Translations under genes and position numbers: made by a program
Part shown: piece by piece, positions 9,196 to 19,228 of the stretch
Numbering within the stretch: the stretch's first letter is position 1
Layout: every line of letters begins with the position of its first letter
DNA from: Hydrogenophaga sp.
Lineage (GTDB): Bacteria; Pseudomonadota; Gammaproteobacteria; Burkholderiales; Burkholderiaceae_C
Length of the DNA: 64,000 nucleotides
NCBI RefSeq assembly: GCF_030373245.1
Contig: NZ_JAUCZF010000001.1
Location: forward strand, 868,001 to 932,000
Reading direction: 5' to 3'
The notes under the pieces: generated by a model
Told to the model about the DNA's origin: nothing
What the model saw: the letters and a program-made list of their open reading frames with translations, nothing else
Database searches by the model: none

Positions 9196-10197
9196 GGACT
9201 CGGCTCGTGTTTGGTGTTTGCCGCCTGCTCCGATCCAGCAACGGATACGTAACAAGTACTACACGCGGATTCTAGTGGCCGTGGACATCCTGCAACAGAT
9301 CCGGCGGACCATCGGATCATTGGATTTTCAAAAAAACGACGAAACGGTGACCTAACTAACGACTGGCTGCCATCAGGAAACGCACTACCCAGACAGACAC
9401 TGGGCGCCAGGCACCTCACACTCGCTGATGTGAAGGCTCAAAGCCAGCCCGATGCCCACTACCCTCTGGACGGGCGCACGCGTGATTGCCGTTGAAATCG
9501 ATCGAGTGACGTTCGTCTGCGAGGACCCAAGCCAGCCGATTTCGCAGCGACAGTCCAAGCGCCATATGCGGCCGATCAAGTTGAGTGCATTCTGAACTCC
9601 CTTCCAGCTCAGTCCCTCTGCTGCAGCCGCAAACTCATCACCGAACCAGACGCTGCTGCGGTCACCAGTCAGTCGACCAACACCTTCGAACCCTGATCAT
9701 CACTGGCGTGGGAGCGAGCAGGGATGGCGATGTGAAACTCGAACTCACTCTCGTCAAGCTGTCACCGTCCGAGGTCGGCGCGCTGACCAAACTTGAACTG
9801 CTCCATCAACGCCTGCATGCAGCTCAGAAGTACCTGTAGGCCGCAAACAGACAAGTTTCCCGCCGGGTGCATGCGAACCTCCAAAAGGGCTGCAAGGGAT
9901 TCCACCACCGTGGCACAAGGATCTGAAGACCTCAGCCCCACAGCCTTGCGCCACTTCATCGTATTTGGTGGCCAGCATGCCAGCGAGACCTTGCACGCCG
10001 AGCGAGCTTGCGATGCAGCGCAGATTCCGACCAACCTGGTCACAACGCGACATCGCGGGCGATCCAATCGGTCCTACTCATGCCGTGCAGGACGCCAAAG
10101 CAGAGGGCTTTTCGACCTGGCGCGGCGATGGTCGAGCACATCATTGACCTGGGTCCAGCTCGGACTGCGGCCCATTGAGCAGAAAAGCTGCAGCCCT
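9196..10197. other. About 1 kb without a convincing gene
   Basis: This stretch separates the giant gene from the mobA-like gene. Open frames of 60-170 codons exist on both strands (for example 9793-10311 plus and 9762-10067 minus). None has a ribosome site, a recognisable family, or the codon pattern of the neighbours, and they overlap each other. Base composition looks less GC-rich than the flanks, with a poly-A run near 9331. The first 150 bases next to 9195 should hold the promoter of the giant gene, but no clear -35/-10 pair can be named. It may be decayed sequence. Confidence 0.5.
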
Positions 10198-12105
10198 TCA
10201 ACCGCGCACGCGCAAGACTCCGGAAAAGTACGCCGCGAGTTCGCCGCGGGCAGACAGCGGGAGGATGTGGCCCACATACTGGTCCGGTCGCACGATGACT
10301 ACACAGCCTGAGGCTCTGTGTATGCCGCGCAAATCGAACACGTCCTCGCCCCGTTTCAGATCGGCGCAAAACACCTTCTCGTAGTCGCACAGCCCATAGC
10401 GGCCAACTGGCGGACGAAGCAGCGTCGGCATGGCGGTGAAATCCAGCGTGTCGAAGGCTTGCTGGAAGATCGCTCGGGTGTCGATCACGGCGTCAAGGTC
10501 TTCGCCCTTAGCCGTGTGGCGGCGCAGCGCAGAGGCCGGGTCGAACTGCAACCACTCGCACAGGCTGGCCACGGCGCTACCAGCCCCGCCATTGTCCCCA
10601 GCAGGGGCGAAGATGAACAAGCGGAAACGCGCGTCGGCCTCGATGGTGTGGCCTAGCTGCAGGGGCCTTGCATCGGCCAGGCGGATCACGGGGGCAGAGT
10701 GAAAGCGCATGCCCATGTTGAAACCCTTGGCCAAATGCTGGTGGGTGTCGGCGCCGATCAGGGCGCTGGGTTCGTACTGGATCGTCAAGCCACAGGTGAA
10801 TGGCAAATTGTCAACAAATGCGCGCGCCACGCGGGGCAGCTGGTCTGAAGTATCTTCTTCGCCTCTAGCGCCGACCACCCGCGACCATTTGTGATCAAAG
10901 TCCACGAGACCCTTGGCAGCGGCGCGCCGCTCGGCGGAGTAGCTGTGCAACAGGGACGCGTCGGCGCGACCGGTCAACACCGAGATCAGCTTCCAGCCCA
11001 GGTTGAAGGTGTCTCCCATTGACACGTTCATACCCTGGCCCGCTTTGGGGCTGTGGGTGTGGCAGGCGTCGCCAGCGAGCAACACGCGGGGCGCACGGCT
11101 GGCGACCTCAACCTCGGGCACATCATCGAACTTGTCGGTCAGACGGTGCCCGATCTCGTAGATCGACCACCAGACCACCTCTTTCACGTCCAGCCTGAAG
11201 GGGTGAAAGATGCGCTGAGCCTTGGCGATGATGTGGTCGTGGTTCATCCCGCGGTCGGCGGCGCGCTCGTCTTCACTCAGGTTGTTGAGCTCTACATACA
11301 GGCGCACCAGGTGTCCGCCCTCGCGGGGCAGTACCATCAGAATGCCGTCGTCTGGCGATCGCACGAAGGACTTCATGCGCCAATCCGGAAAGTCGGTGGT
11401 AGCCAGCAGGTCGATCACGCCCCAGGCTTGGTGCGCCGCATCGCCGTGGAGCTGTCCGCCGATGGCGCGGCGAACGCCGGAGCGCGCGCCATCGCACCCG
11501 ATCACGTAGTTGGCGCGCACGGTGGTGGACTGACCTTCTCGTCCAGGCTCGGTGCTTTCAAGCGTCACGGTGACGGGGTATTGGGTGGCGTGCGGATCGA
11601 CCTTCAGATCGGCGACCTTCCATCCGTAGTCTGGCGCGAGGCGCTGAGGCGAGTTCCGCATGATGTCAAGGAACATGTCGTGCACCCGTGCCTGGTTAAT
11701 CAGCACATGCGGCATCTCGGAGGTGCCGTCCGGTACGTCTTGTATCCGGGCGAATCGGGTGAGAGTGACATCAGCGCCTGGCGCCCAGAAGGTGGTCTGG
11801 TTGATCCACATCGACTCGCGCATGACCTTTTCGGCAAAACCGAATGCCTGGAACATCTCCATTGTCCGCACGCTGATGCCGTCGGCCTGACCTTTTTCCA
11901 TGGGCCCAAGCTTGGGTTCGACCAACATGGTGTGAATCTTCGGCACTCGGGCGAGCTGCGCTGCCAGACACAGGCCCGCCGGGCCCGATCCGGCGATCAG
12001 CACATCAACCGCATCGGGCAGTCGGTCGCCACGTGCGCGATGATCCGGCGAAGTCACACTGATATCGGGATCTCCGGGCCGGAAACCGTTCTGGTGGTAC
12101 TGCAT
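10198..12105 (-). CDS. mobA: FAD-dependent aromatic monooxygenase, 3-hydroxybenzoate 4-monooxygenase-like
   Basis: The 635-residue protein begins MQYHQNGFRPGD, matching the start of Comamonas testosteroni MobA (MQFHLNGFRPG, recalled). The ATG at 12105 has a GAAAGAG ribosome site, and an upstream extension is not needed. Visible parts: an FAD Rossmann motif AGSGPAG (residues 38-44), a second FAD motif GDACHTHSPKAGQG (from residue 345), and a C-terminal thioredoxin-like domain typical of the phenol hydroxylase/MobA branch. MobA converts 3-hydroxybenzoate to protocatechuate using NADPH and O2 in the cytoplasm. It is divergent from a MarR regulator, as in the known mob locus. A related phenol-type substrate cannot be excluded. 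No ring-cleavage genes for protocatechuate are nearby. Confidence 0.85.
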   Translation of the reverse strand: MQYHQNGFRPGDPDISVTSPDHRARGDRLPDAVDVLIAGSGPAGLCLAAQLARVPKIHTMLVEPKLGPMEKGQADGISVRTMEMFQAFGFAEKVMRESMWINQTTFWAPGADVTLTRFARIQDVPDGTSEMPHVLINQARVHDMFLDIMRNSPQRLAPDYGWKVADLKVDPHATQYPVTVTLESTEPGREGQSTTVRANYVIGCDGARSGVRRAIGGQLHGDAAHQAWGVIDLLATTDFPDWRMKSFVRSPDDGILMVLPREGGHLVRLYVELNNLSEDERAADRGMNHDHIIAKAQRIFHPFRLDVKEVVWWSIYEIGHRLTDKFDDVPEVEVASRAPRVLLAGDACHTHSPKAGQGMNVSMGDTFNLGWKLISVLTGRADASLLHSYSAERRAAAKGLVDFDHKWSRVVGARGEEDTSDQLPRVARAFVDNLPFTCGLTIQYEPSALIGADTHQHLAKGFNMGMRFHSAPVIRLADARPLQLGHTIEADARFRLFIFAPAGDNGGAGSAVASLCEWLQFDPASALRRHTAKGEDLDAVIDTRAIFQQAFDTLDFTAMPTLLRPPVGRYGLCDYEKVFCADLKRGEDVFDLRGIHRASGCVVIVRPDQYVGHILPLSARGELAAYFSGVLRVRG

Positions 12106-12145
12106 GGCGTCTCTTTCAGGTAGTCTGCGGATCAATTAAAATATT

Positions 12146-12168
12146 TATGCATATGATATGTATGCATA
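12146..12168. promoter_or_regulatory. Palindromic operator between mobA-like and marR-like genes
   Basis: Two copies of TATGCATA, each itself a perfect palindrome, sit at 12146-12153 and 12161-12168 with a 7-bp spacer, in an AT-rich island inside GC-rich DNA. The site lies 41 bp upstream of the mobA-like start and 69 bp upstream of the MarR start, where both promoters must lie. MarR dimers bind such dyads, so autoregulation and repression relieved by 3-hydroxybenzoate is a reasonable inference. Confidence 0.7.
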
Positions 12169-12236
12169 TTAAATGGGTCAAGCACCCATTCACATTCCCT
12201 ATCTTCGTGAGAGGGTCGCAACAGCGGGACACGCAC

Positions 12237-12659
12237 ATGAACAGGATGGAAATGGCCGGGCACCTGATCCGGCGACTGCATCAGCAGTCGATGCAGATCT
12301 TTCAGGCGCAGACCCAAGCGGCGGGCCTTGACCTGACATCGGTTCAGTTCGCTGCGCTCGATGCAATTGCGCAGCAACCCGGCACTGACCAGGCCAGCCT
12401 GGCAGAAACCATCAGCTTCGACCGCGCGACGATCGGTGGCGTGATCGACCGGCTGGAGCTCAAGGGCCTCGTGAAGCGCACCGTCAGCAAAGAGGATCGT
12501 CGAGCCCGGGTGCTGCACATCACCCCTGCGGGCGAGCAGCTGCTGGCCACCATCCGACCCGTGGTGGAAGCCTTGCAGGCCGAGATCCTTGGCCCGCTGT
12601 CTCCCGCTGAACGCAAGACCTTTCTCGCCTTGGCACACAAGGCGCTGGGCCTGGACTGA
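12237..12659 (+). CDS. mobR: MarR-family regulator, likely of the divergent mobA-like gene
   Basis: The 140-residue winged-helix protein runs from a helical N-terminus through a MarR HTH (LTSVQFAALDAIAQQPG ... SLAETISFDRATIGGVIDRLE) to the wing (KEDRRARVLHITPAGEQLL) and a dimerising C-terminal helix. The ATG at 12237 is preferred. An upstream frame to 12147 would run the coding region through the operator palindrome. A second ATG lies at 12246. MobR of Comamonas testosteroni is a MarR protein encoded next to mobA, so the context supports this identity. The ligand is inferred to be 3-hydroxybenzoate. Confidence 0.8.
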   Translation: MNRMEMAGHLIRRLHQQSMQIFQAQTQAAGLDLTSVQFAALDAIAQQPGTDQASLAETISFDRATIGGVIDRLELKGLVKRTVSKEDRRARVLHITPAGEQLLATIRPVVEALQAEILGPLSPAERKTFLALAHKALGLD

Positions 12660-12836
12660 CTCAATTGGCGTGAGTGCTCTTCGAGCGCTCCATCCGGGTC
12701 GAGGTGGACATGTGGGCTTCCCGAGCGCGCGCTACGGACTCAGGTCGGGAGATGAGCACACTTTGGTCACAAGCCCAACCCTCCGAAAGGCGTGGGTCTA
12801 CAGCTGGGCTATGAATGGGCTACAGGCCCAGAAAAC

Positions 12837-12861
12837 AAAAAAGCCCACGTTTCCGTGGGCT
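12837..12861 (-). terminator. Intrinsic terminator after tRNA-fMet
   Basis: On the minus strand an AGCCCACG stem, GAAA loop and CGTGGGCT stem are followed by a run of six T. It lies 29 bp past the tRNA 3' end and is the only good terminator downstream of rplQ, so it likely ends both the tRNA and the alpha operon transcript. Confidence 0.85.
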
Positions 12862-12890
12862 TCGTTGACAAGCTAAGAGCTTGATTTTTT

Positions 12891-12967
<77 letters not shown>

Positions 12968-12984
12968 ACAAGCCTTGTAGTCTA

Positions 12985-13383
12985 TCACGCTTTCGTTGCG
13001 TCTTCGGCTGGCGCTGCTGTCTCATCGGCACGATCCACCAATTCGACGAGGGCCATCGGAGCGTTGTCACCCACGCGAAAGCCCATCTTGAGGATGCGGG
13101 TGTAGCCACCGGGGCGTTTGGCGAAACGCGGCCCGAGTTCGTTGAACAGCTTGACGACCACATCGCGATCGCGCAAGCGGTCGAACGCCAGACGGCGGTT
13201 GGCCACGGTCGCGACCTTTGCCAAGGTGATCATGGGCTCCACCACGCGGCGCAGTTCCTTGGCCTTGGGCAAGGTGGTTTTGATGACTTCATGCGTGAGC
13301 AACGAGTTCATCATGTTGCGAAGCATCGCCTGGCGATGCTCGCTGGTGCGGTTGAGTTTACGAAGTCCGTGTCCGTGACGCAT
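12985..13383 (-). CDS. rplQ: 50S ribosomal protein L17
   Basis: 132 residues beginning [20 protein letters not shown], the universal L17 start, with a short acidic/alanine C-terminal tail common in Betaproteobacteria. It is the last protein gene of the alpha operon and is followed closely by tRNA-fMet. Confidence 0.98.
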   Translation of the reverse strand: MRHGHGLRKLNRTSEHRQAMLRNMMNSLLTHEVIKTTLPKAKELRRVVEPMITLAKVATVANRRLAFDRLRDRDVVVKLFNELGPRFAKRPGGYTRILKMGFRVGDNAPMALVELVDRADETAAPAEDATKA

Positions 13384-13471
13384 TTTTCTGTCCTTTCAGT
13401 GTTTTGCCCGCAGCCGTATCAGGTACTGCAGGTTCGCCCGGGTCTGCCCTTGTGGGTCAGAGGCTCCGGTA

Positions 13472-14458
13472 TCAGTGCTTGTCCAGGCCAGCGGGTGGCC
13501 AGTTTTCAAGCTTCATGCCCAAGGTGAGCCCGCGAGATGCCAGCACTTCCTTGATCTCGTTGAGCGACTTGCGACCCAGGTTGGGAGTCTTGAGCAACTC
13601 GTTTTCGGTTCGCTGAATCAGGTCACCGATGTAGTAGATGTTTTCTGCCTTGAGGCAGTTGGCCGAGCGCACCGTGAGTTCGAGCTCGTCCACAGGGCGC
13701 AACAGGATCGGGTCGAAATGCTGCGAGCTGCGCTGAGCAGGCTGGTCGAATGCCGAAAGCTCCACACCTTCAAGCTGCGCAAAGACAGCGAGCTGCTCAA
13801 CCAGGATCTTGGCTGATGCGCGCACGGCCTCTTCGGGGCCAATGGATCCATTGGTCTCGATTTCCATGACCAGCTTGTCCAGGTCGGTGCGCTGCTCGAC
13901 GCGTGCGCTTTCGACGGTGTAGCTCACCCGCTTCACAGGTGAGAAAGACGCGTCCAGCACGATGCGGCCAATGGAGCGCGACTGATCATCGGTGCGGCGA
14001 AGGCTGCCGGGCACATAGCCACGGCCTTTTTCCACCTTGATCTGCATGTCCAGCTTGGCGCCGGTCGACAGCGTCGCGATCACGTGCGAAGGATTGACGA
14101 TCTCGACGTCATGCGGCGTCTGGATATCGGCAGCAGTCACCAGGCCTTCGCCGTCCTTGCGCAGGCTCAGCGTCACTTCGTCGCGGTTATGGAGCTTGAA
14201 CACCACACCCTTGAGGTTGAGCAGCATGTTGACGACGTCTTCCTGCACGCCATCGATCGACGAGTACTCGTGCACCACGCCAGCAATGGTCACTTCGGTC
14301 GGCGCATGTCCGGTCATGGACGACAGCAGCACGCGACGCAGGGCATTGCCCAGCGTGTGGCCATAGCCTCGCTCGAACGGCTCCAGGGTAACCTTGGCGC
14401 GGTTTGTCGAAATTTGTTCGACGTTGATGGTCTTGGGCTTCAGCAGATTGTTAAGCAT
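13472..14458 (-). CDS. rpoA: RNA polymerase alpha subunit
   Basis: 328 residues, the usual length. The N-terminal dimerisation and assembly domain includes the [20 protein letters not shown] signature. A linker leads to the C-terminal domain (about residues 240-315; [20 protein letters not shown] and [14 protein letters not shown]), which binds UP elements and activators. It lies between rpsD and rplQ, the standard alpha operon order. The 93-bp gap from rpsD contains a small GACGCC/GGCGTC hairpin (14521-14537) without a T run. Confidence 0.98.
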   Translation of the reverse strand: MLNNLLKPKTINVEQISTNRAKVTLEPFERGYGHTLGNALRRVLLSSMTGHAPTEVTIAGVVHEYSSIDGVQEDVVNMLLNLKGVVFKLHNRDEVTLSLRKDGEGLVTAADIQTPHDVEIVNPSHVIATLSTGAKLDMQIKVEKGRGYVPGSLRRTDDQSRSIGRIVLDASFSPVKRVSYTVESARVEQRTDLDKLVMEIETNGSIGPEEAVRASAKILVEQLAVFAQLEGVELSAFDQPAQRSSQHFDPILLRPVDELELTVRSANCLKAENIYYIGDLIQRTENELLKTPNLGRKSLNEIKEVLASRGLTLGMKLENWPPAGLDKH

Positions 14459-14551
14459 TCAAACTTCCTTCAGGACCCTCGGCTCGTTACACCGATAAGG
14501 CAGACGGAGAACGGCCGAGCGACGCCAGGAGGGCGTCACCCGGGAACGAAC

Positions 14552-15175
14552 TCAACGGGAATACAGTTCGACGATCAGCGATTCGTTGACGTCGGCGGCG
14601 AATTCATCGCGGTCAGGCGACTTCTTGAACACGCCTTCGGCCTTGTCGACCGAGACTTCCACCCAGGCGGGGAAGCCAATCTGCTTGGCAAGTTCCAGGG
14701 CCTCGATCACGCGGGCCTGCTTCTTGGACTTCTCGCGCACGGCGATCACGTCGCCAGCCTTGACCGAGTAAGACGGGATGTTCACGGCCTTGCCGTTGAC
14801 GGTGATCGCCTTGTGCGACACGATCTGGCGGGCCTCAGCGCGGGTCGAGGCAAAACCCATGCGGAACACGACGTTGTCCAGACGCGCTTCCAACAGAAAC
14901 AGCAGGTTGGCACCGGTGTTGCCGCGGCGGCGATCTGCTTCGGCGAAGTAGCGGCGGAACTGGCGCTCAAGCACCCCGTAAGTGCGCTTGACCTTCTGCT
15001 TTTCACGCAGCTGGATACCGAAGTCGGAGGTACGCTGACCGGAGGTCCGGCCATGTTGGCCAGGCTTGGAATCAAATTTGGCCTTGTCGCTGATCGAGCG
15101 GCGTGCGCTCTTGAGCAACAGATCAGAGCCTTCACGGCGGGAGAGTTTGGCCTTGGGGCCGAGGTAACGTGCCAC
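14552..15175 (-). CDS. rpsD: 30S ribosomal protein S4 (GTG start)
   Basis: The start is the GTG at 15175, giving the canonical beginning (M)[15 protein letters not shown] and 207 residues. An AAGGA ribosome site lies 7 bases upstream, and an ATG 12 codons earlier would add an unconserved tail. It contains the S4 RNA-binding domain ([20 protein letters not shown]) and the S4/Hsp15 domain ([21 protein letters not shown]). S4 nucleates 30S assembly and is the alpha operon translational repressor in E. coli. Here it is unusually set apart from rpsK by a 158-bp gap holding a terminator and a long dyad. Confidence 0.97.
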   Translation of the reverse strand: MARYLGPKAKLSRREGSDLLLKSARRSISDKAKFDSKPGQHGRTSGQRTSDFGIQLREKQKVKRTYGVLERQFRRYFAEADRRRGNTGANLLFLLEARLDNVVFRMGFASTRAEARQIVSHKAITVNGKAVNIPSYSVKAGDVIAVREKSKKQARVIEALELAKQIGFPAWVEVSVDKAEGVFKKSPDRDEFAADVNESLIVELYSR

Positions 15176-15195
15176 GTTGGAGTCCTTGTTCACTG

Positions 15196-15226
15196 CCGCA
15201 ACCGGCGCCAATTGGCGTCATTGCGG
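15196..15226 (-). promoter_or_regulatory. Long interrupted dyad in the rpsD leader
   Basis: CCGCAA (15196-15201) and TTGCGG (15221-15226) flank a perfect 12-bp palindrome CGCCAATTGGCG (15206-15217), all ending about 20 bases before the rpsD GTG. In RNA this could form a stacked hairpin directly before the ribosome site. A role in rpsD expression, such as S4 feedback, is an inference. Confidence 0.5.
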
Positions 15227-15260
15227 GAGCCACCCGACAGGCGGGGGCAGTGGGCTTAGC

Positions 15261-15290
15261 AAAAAATGCCACTGCAGGTTTTGCAGTGGC
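15261..15290 (-). terminator. Intrinsic terminator/attenuator between rpsK and rpsD
   Basis: On the minus strand a 9-bp perfect stem GCCACTGCA / TGCAGTGGC with a 5-base loop is followed by A and six T. It sits 44 bp after the rpsK stop, inside what is normally one transcription unit. It could stop most transcripts before rpsD-rpoA-rplQ-tRNA or serve as an attenuator. No strong promoter is obvious between it and rpsD. Confidence 0.8.
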
Positions 15291-15333
15291 GCTCGAAAAA
15301 GCTTTTGATTGTACCGCGCGACGCGGTAGGGCA

Positions 15334-15738
15334 TCAGATGCGGCGGCGCTTCTGCGGTCGGCAGCCATTGTGGGGAACAGGCGTCACATCGGCGATGGAG
15401 TTGATCCGGATGCCAAGGGCACCCAGCGCACGCACCGACGACTCGCGGCCCGGGCCCGGGCCTTTGATCTCGACGTCCAGGTTCTTGATGCCTTGTTCAA
15501 TCGCTGCACGACCTGCCACCTCTGAAGCCACCTGGGCCGCAAACGGGGTCGACTTTCGCGAGCCCTTGAAGCCTTGGCCACCCGAAGAGGCCCAGGACAA
15601 CGCATTGCCCTGGCGATCGGTGATGGTGATGATGGTGTTGTTGAACGAGGCATGCACGTGCGCAATACCATCGGCAACGTTCTTGCGGACTTTCTTGCGA
15701 ACGCGGGCTGCGGCGCTGCTGGAGGGAGACTTAGCCAT
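15334..15738 (-). CDS. rpsK: 30S ribosomal protein S11
   Basis: 134 residues with the S11 signature ([20 protein letters not shown], then the conserved C-terminal [16 protein letters not shown]). It follows rpsM by 18 bp in the alpha operon. Confidence 0.98.
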   Translation of the reverse strand: MAKSPSSSAAARVRKKVRKNVADGIAHVHASFNNTIITITDRQGNALSWASSGGQGFKGSRKSTPFAAQVASEVAGRAAIEQGIKNLDVEIKGPGPGRESSVRALGALGIRINSIADVTPVPHNGCRPQKRRRI

Positions 15739-15756
15739 GGAGATCCTTCAATCCGA

Positions 15757-16122
15757 TTATTTCTTCAGCGACTGGGCTGCCTTGCGCGGACCTTTGCGGG
15801 TACGGGCATTGGTCTTGGTGCGCTGACCGCGCATCGGCAGGCCGCGGCGGTGACGGAAGCCGCGATAGCAGCCAATGTCCATCAAGCGCTTGATGTTCAT
15901 CGTGGTTTCACGGCGCAGGTCACCCTCGATCGTGAACACACCGACCTGGTCGCGAACTTTTTCGAGTTCTGCGTCGGTCAGATCTTTGATTTTTTTGGCG
16001 TAATCGATGCCACAGGCTTCGCAAATCTTGCGAGCGCGGGTGCGACCAATGCCAAAAATTGCCGTCAAGCCGATTTCGGCGTGCTTGTGCGGCGGAATGT
16101 TGATGCCTGCAATACGAGCCAT
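15757..16122 (-). CDS. rpsM: 30S ribosomal protein S13
   Basis: 121 residues, [20 protein letters not shown] at the start, helix-two-turn-helix middle, and the basic tail [19 protein letters not shown] that contacts tRNA. It is the first gene of the alpha operon after rpmJ. Confidence 0.98.
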   Translation of the reverse strand: MARIAGINIPPHKHAEIGLTAIFGIGRTRARKICEACGIDYAKKIKDLTDAELEKVRDQVGVFTIEGDLRRETTMNIKRLMDIGCYRGFRHRRGLPMRGQRTKTNARTRKGPRKAAQSLKK

Positions 16123-16144
16123 GTTTTACCTCTGAACGAACCGG

Positions 16145-16258
16145 TCAGCCTTGACGCTGCTTGTGACGCGGATCGGTACAGATGACCCGCACGATGCCGT
16201 GACGCTTGATGATCTTGCAGTTGCGGCACATTTTTTTGACCGAAGCCGAAACTCTCAT
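16145..16258 (-). CDS. rpmJ: 50S ribosomal protein L36
   Basis: A 37-residue protein between secY and rpsM. It begins [15 protein letters not shown] and keeps the full zinc set Cys11, Cys14, Cys27 and His32, so it is the zinc-binding form. infA, which lies here in several other Betaproteobacteria, is absent. Confidence 0.97.
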   Translation of the reverse strand: MRVSASVKKMCRNCKIIKRHGIVRVICTDPRHKQRQG

Positions 16259-16330
16259 AGTCTTCTCCTAAAACTTTCAAAAATCTTGAACTGTCGCTGA
16301 GCTGTGTGGCAGAACCGGAAACCAATCCGG

Positions 16331-17650
16331 TTAGTTGCCAATCGACGTCTTGAAATTGGCTTTCTTGAGCAGCGAATCGTATTGCTGCGACATCATGTAA
16401 TTCTGTACCTGAGACATGAAGTCCATCGTGACGACCACGATGATCAGCAGGGACGTGCCCCCAAAGTAGAACGGCACGTTGTACTCCAGGATCAGGAACT
16501 CGGGCAACAAGCAAACGGCGGTGATGTAGATCGCACCCGCAAACGTCAGCCTCAGCAGGATCTTGTCGATGTGGCGGGCAGTCTGGTCACCGGGGCGGAT
16601 GCCGGGAATGAACGCGCCGCTCTTCTTCAGGTTATCCGCGGTCTCGCGGCTGTTGAACACCAGCGCGGTGTAGAAGAAGCAGAAGAAGATGATGGCTGCG
16701 GCGTACAGCGTGACGTAGATCGGCTGTCCCGGCGACAAGGCGGAAGCGATGTCACGCAGCCAGCGGGTGGAGTCACCCGTGCTGACCCAGCTCACCACCG
16801 TGGTCGGCAGCAAGATGATCGACGACGCGAAGATGGGCGGAATCACGCCAGCCATGTTCAGCTTGAGCGGCAGGTGTGACGACTGTCCGCCATACACCTT
16901 GTTGCCCACCTGACGACGCGCATAGTTGACCAGGATCTTGCGTTGACCGCGCTCGACGAACACCACAAAGTAGGTCACCAGAATGACCACCGCAATGATG
17001 AACAAAGAGACGAGGATGTTCATGGCGCCTGTGCGAACCAGCTCCAAGAGACCACCAATCGCACTGGGCAGGCCAGCGGCGATGCCGGCGAAGATCAGCA
17101 GCGAGATGCCATTGCCCAGGCCGCGCTCGGTGATCTGCTCACCCAGCCACATCAGGAACATGGTTCCGGCCACCAGGCTGATCACGGCGGTCACGCGAAA
17201 CGCCATGCCCGGGTCGATCACCAGACCCGCCTGGCCCTCGAGCGCAATGGAGATGCCGATGGACTGGAAGATGGCCAAGGCGAGGGTGCCGTATCGGGTG
17301 TAGGACGTGATCTTGCGGCGACCGGCTTCGCCTTCCTTCTTCAGCTGCTCAAACGTGGGTACCACGTAGGTCATGAGCTGCATGATGATGGACGCCGAGA
17401 TGTACGGCATGATCCCCAGTGCCATGACGCTGAAGCGAGACAGCGCACCGCCCGAGAACATGTTGAACAGGCTCAGGATGCCGCCCGCCTGACCCTGGAA
17501 CAGGCGTGCAAGCGTGTCGGGGTCGATGCCCGGCACAGGAATATGCGTCCCGATGCGGTACACGACCAGCGCCAGCAGCAGGAACACCAGCCGACGGCGC
17601 AAGTCGCCGTACTTGCCGGTTTTTGCCAGGGTGGAAGACGCAGTTGCCAC
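16331..17650 (-). CDS. secY: Preprotein translocase subunit SecY
   Basis: 439 residues with ten predicted membrane helices; typical segments include [16 protein letters not shown] near the N-terminus (TM1/plug region) and [13 protein letters not shown] near the C-terminus. SecY forms the channel of the SecYEG translocon. It stands in its standard place between rplO and rpmJ. A short dyad (AACCGG / CCGGTT, 16313-16332) follows the stop codon, without a T run. Confidence 0.98.
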   Translation of the reverse strand: MATASSTLAKTGKYGDLRRRLVFLLLALVVYRIGTHIPVPGIDPDTLARLFQGQAGGILSLFNMFSGGALSRFSVMALGIMPYISASIIMQLMTYVVPTFEQLKKEGEAGRRKITSYTRYGTLALAIFQSIGISIALEGQAGLVIDPGMAFRVTAVISLVAGTMFLMWLGEQITERGLGNGISLLIFAGIAAGLPSAIGGLLELVRTGAMNILVSLFIIAVVILVTYFVVFVERGQRKILVNYARRQVGNKVYGGQSSHLPLKLNMAGVIPPIFASSIILLPTTVVSWVSTGDSTRWLRDIASALSPGQPIYVTLYAAAIIFFCFFYTALVFNSRETADNLKKSGAFIPGIRPGDQTARHIDKILLRLTFAGAIYITAVCLLPEFLILEYNVPFYFGGTSLLIIVVVTMDFMSQVQNYMMSQQYDSLLKKANFKTSIGN

Positions 17651-17673
17651 AGAAAGCCTTTGAGCCGTTTCGA

Positions 17674-18108
17674 TCAGGCAGCCAGTGAGCCGCCAGCCGC
17701 TTCAATGGCCTGCTTGGCACCGGCGGTTGCACCGACGTTCTTCAGCACCACCGCGCGGGTGATCTCACCGGTCTTGATAACCTTGACGCGCTTGGCGAGC
17801 TGAGACACAAGGCCCGCCTGCTTGAGCGTGAGCAGATCCACTTCAGAGGCTTCCAGCTTGTTCAGGTCGCCCAGGGTAACCTCGGCGTTGAACTGCAGCT
17901 GGGCCGATTTGAAGCCGCGCTTGGGCAAGCGACGTTGCAGCGGCATCTGGCCGCCTTCGAAGCCCACCTTGTGGTAGCCACCCGAACGCGACTTCTGGCC
18001 TTTGTGACCGCGTCCAGCGGTCTTGCCCAGGCCGGAGCCGATACCACGGCCGACTCGGCGTTTGGCATGCTTGGCGCCCGCGGCGGGCTGAATGGTGTTG
18101 AGTTCCAT
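17674..18108 (-). CDS. rplO: 50S ribosomal protein L15
   Basis: 144 residues from the ATG at 18108 ([20 protein letters not shown]), with the glycine-rich basic N-terminal extension and the conserved [21 protein letters not shown] longer reading to 18336 would overlap rpmD and is not supported. Confidence 0.97.
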   Translation of the reverse strand: MELNTIQPAAGAKHAKRRVGRGIGSGLGKTAGRGHKGQKSRSGGYHKVGFEGGQMPLQRRLPKRGFKSAQLQFNAEVTLGDLNKLEASEVDLLTLKQAGLVSQLAKRVKVIKTGEITRAVVLKNVGATAGAKQAIEAAGGSLAA

Positions 18109-18122
18109 GTCTGTGTCTCCGA

Positions 18123-18305
18123 TCAGAGAACCTTGACCAGATAGCTGATCTTGTTGATCATGCCGCGCACCGCAGGCGTATCCTGCAGCTCGCTGGTGCT
18201 GTTGAGCTTGCGCAGACCCAGGCCGCGCACGGTGTCGCGGTGAGACTGCTTGGTGCCAATGGGGCTGCGCACCAGTTGGACCTTGACGGTATTTTGAGTG
18301 GTCAT
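18123..18305 (-). CDS. rpmD: 50S ribosomal protein L30
   Basis: 60 residues, the normal length, with [20 protein letters not shown] and the ferredoxin-like fold pattern ending [11 protein letters not shown]. It lies between rpsE and rplO. Confidence 0.97.
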   Translation of the reverse strand: MTTQNTVKVQLVRSPIGTKQSHRDTVRGLGLRKLNSTSELQDTPAVRGMINKISYLVKVL

Positions 18306-18316
18306 GATGGCTCCGA

Positions 18317-18835
18317 TCAGCCCAGGATGTCTTCAACCGACTTGCCGCGCTTGGCAGCGACGTCGGCTGGCGTGGTCGAGTTCTTCAATGCGTCCAGCGT
18401 GGCCCGCACCAGGTTGTACGGGTTGCTCGAACCATGGCTCTTGGCCACCACGTCGGTGATGCCCAGCACTTCGAACACCGCGCGCATCGGGCCGCCAGCA
18501 ATGATGCCGGTACCCTTGGCGGCCGGGAGCATCATCACATTGGATGCGCCGTGCTCGCCGTGCACGCTGTGATGCAGCGAGCCATTCTTCAGCGAAACCT
18601 TGATCATGTTGCGACGAGCGGCTTCCATGGCCTTTTGCACGGCCACCGGCACTTCACGCGCCTTGCCCTTGCCCATGCCCACGCGGCCATCGCCATCACC
18701 GACCACGGTCAATGCGGCGAAACCGAGAATTCGACCACCCTTGACCACCTTGGTCACGCGGTTGATCGCGATCATCTTCTCGCGAAGACCATCCTCATTC
18801 GCTTCGTTCTTGATGTTTGCGGTAAATTTTGCCAT
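18317..18835 (-). CDS. rpsE: 30S ribosomal protein S5
   Basis: 172 residues with the S5 double-stranded RNA-binding domain ([20 protein letters not shown]) and the C-terminal domain ([20 protein letters not shown]). S5 takes part in 30S accuracy and mRNA entry. Confidence 0.98.
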   Translation of the reverse strand: MAKFTANIKNEANEDGLREKMIAINRVTKVVKGGRILGFAALTVVGDGDGRVGMGKGKAREVPVAVQKAMEAARRNMIKVSLKNGSLHHSVHGEHGASNVMMLPAAKGTGIIAGGPMRAVFEVLGITDVVAKSHGSSNPYNLVRATLDALKNSTTPADVAAKRGKSVEDILG

Positions 18836-18853
18836 TTGGTATGTCCCGTCCGA

Positions 18854-19219
18854 TCAGAACTGCAGGCCGGCTTCACGCGCGGCGTCTGCGAGGGCTTTGA
18901 CCCGACCGTGGTAGGCAAAGCCCGAACGATCGAAAGCGACTTTCTCTATGCCGGCAGCCTTCGCCTTTTCGGCGATGCGCTTGCCGATCAGCGCAGCGGC
19001 GGCGGTATTACCACCCTTGCCTGCACCACCGATCTGGGCACGCACTTCGGCTTCGGCGGTCGACGCAGAGGCGAGCACACGGGTGCCGTCGTCGGAGATG
19101 ACGGTGGCATAGATGTGCAGATTGGTGCGGTTCACGGCCAGGCGCACGGCGCCCTGCTGGGCGATCCGGATGCGGGTCTGGCGGGCGCGGCGCAGACGTT
19201 GCTCTTTTTTGGTCAGCAT
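18854..19219 (-). CDS. rplR: 50S ribosomal protein L18
   Basis: 121 residues, beginning [19 protein letters not shown] and ending [27 protein letters not shown]; it binds 5S rRNA. Standard position between rplF and rpsE. Confidence 0.98.
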   Translation of the reverse strand: MLTKKEQRLRRARQTRIRIAQQGAVRLAVNRTNLHIYATVISDDGTRVLASASTAEAEVRAQIGGAGKGGNTAAAALIGKRIAEKAKAAGIEKVAFDRSGFAYHGRVKALADAAREAGLQF

Positions 19220-19228
19220 GATCTGTCC

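Noticed and set aside
12660..12836. Possible small gene after the MarR-type gene
   Set aside because: The 95-codon frame continues through the terminator hairpin and has no ribosome site.
17674..18336. A 220-residue reading of L15 starting at 18336
   Set aside because: It overlaps rpmD completely, and L15 has its usual start at 18108.
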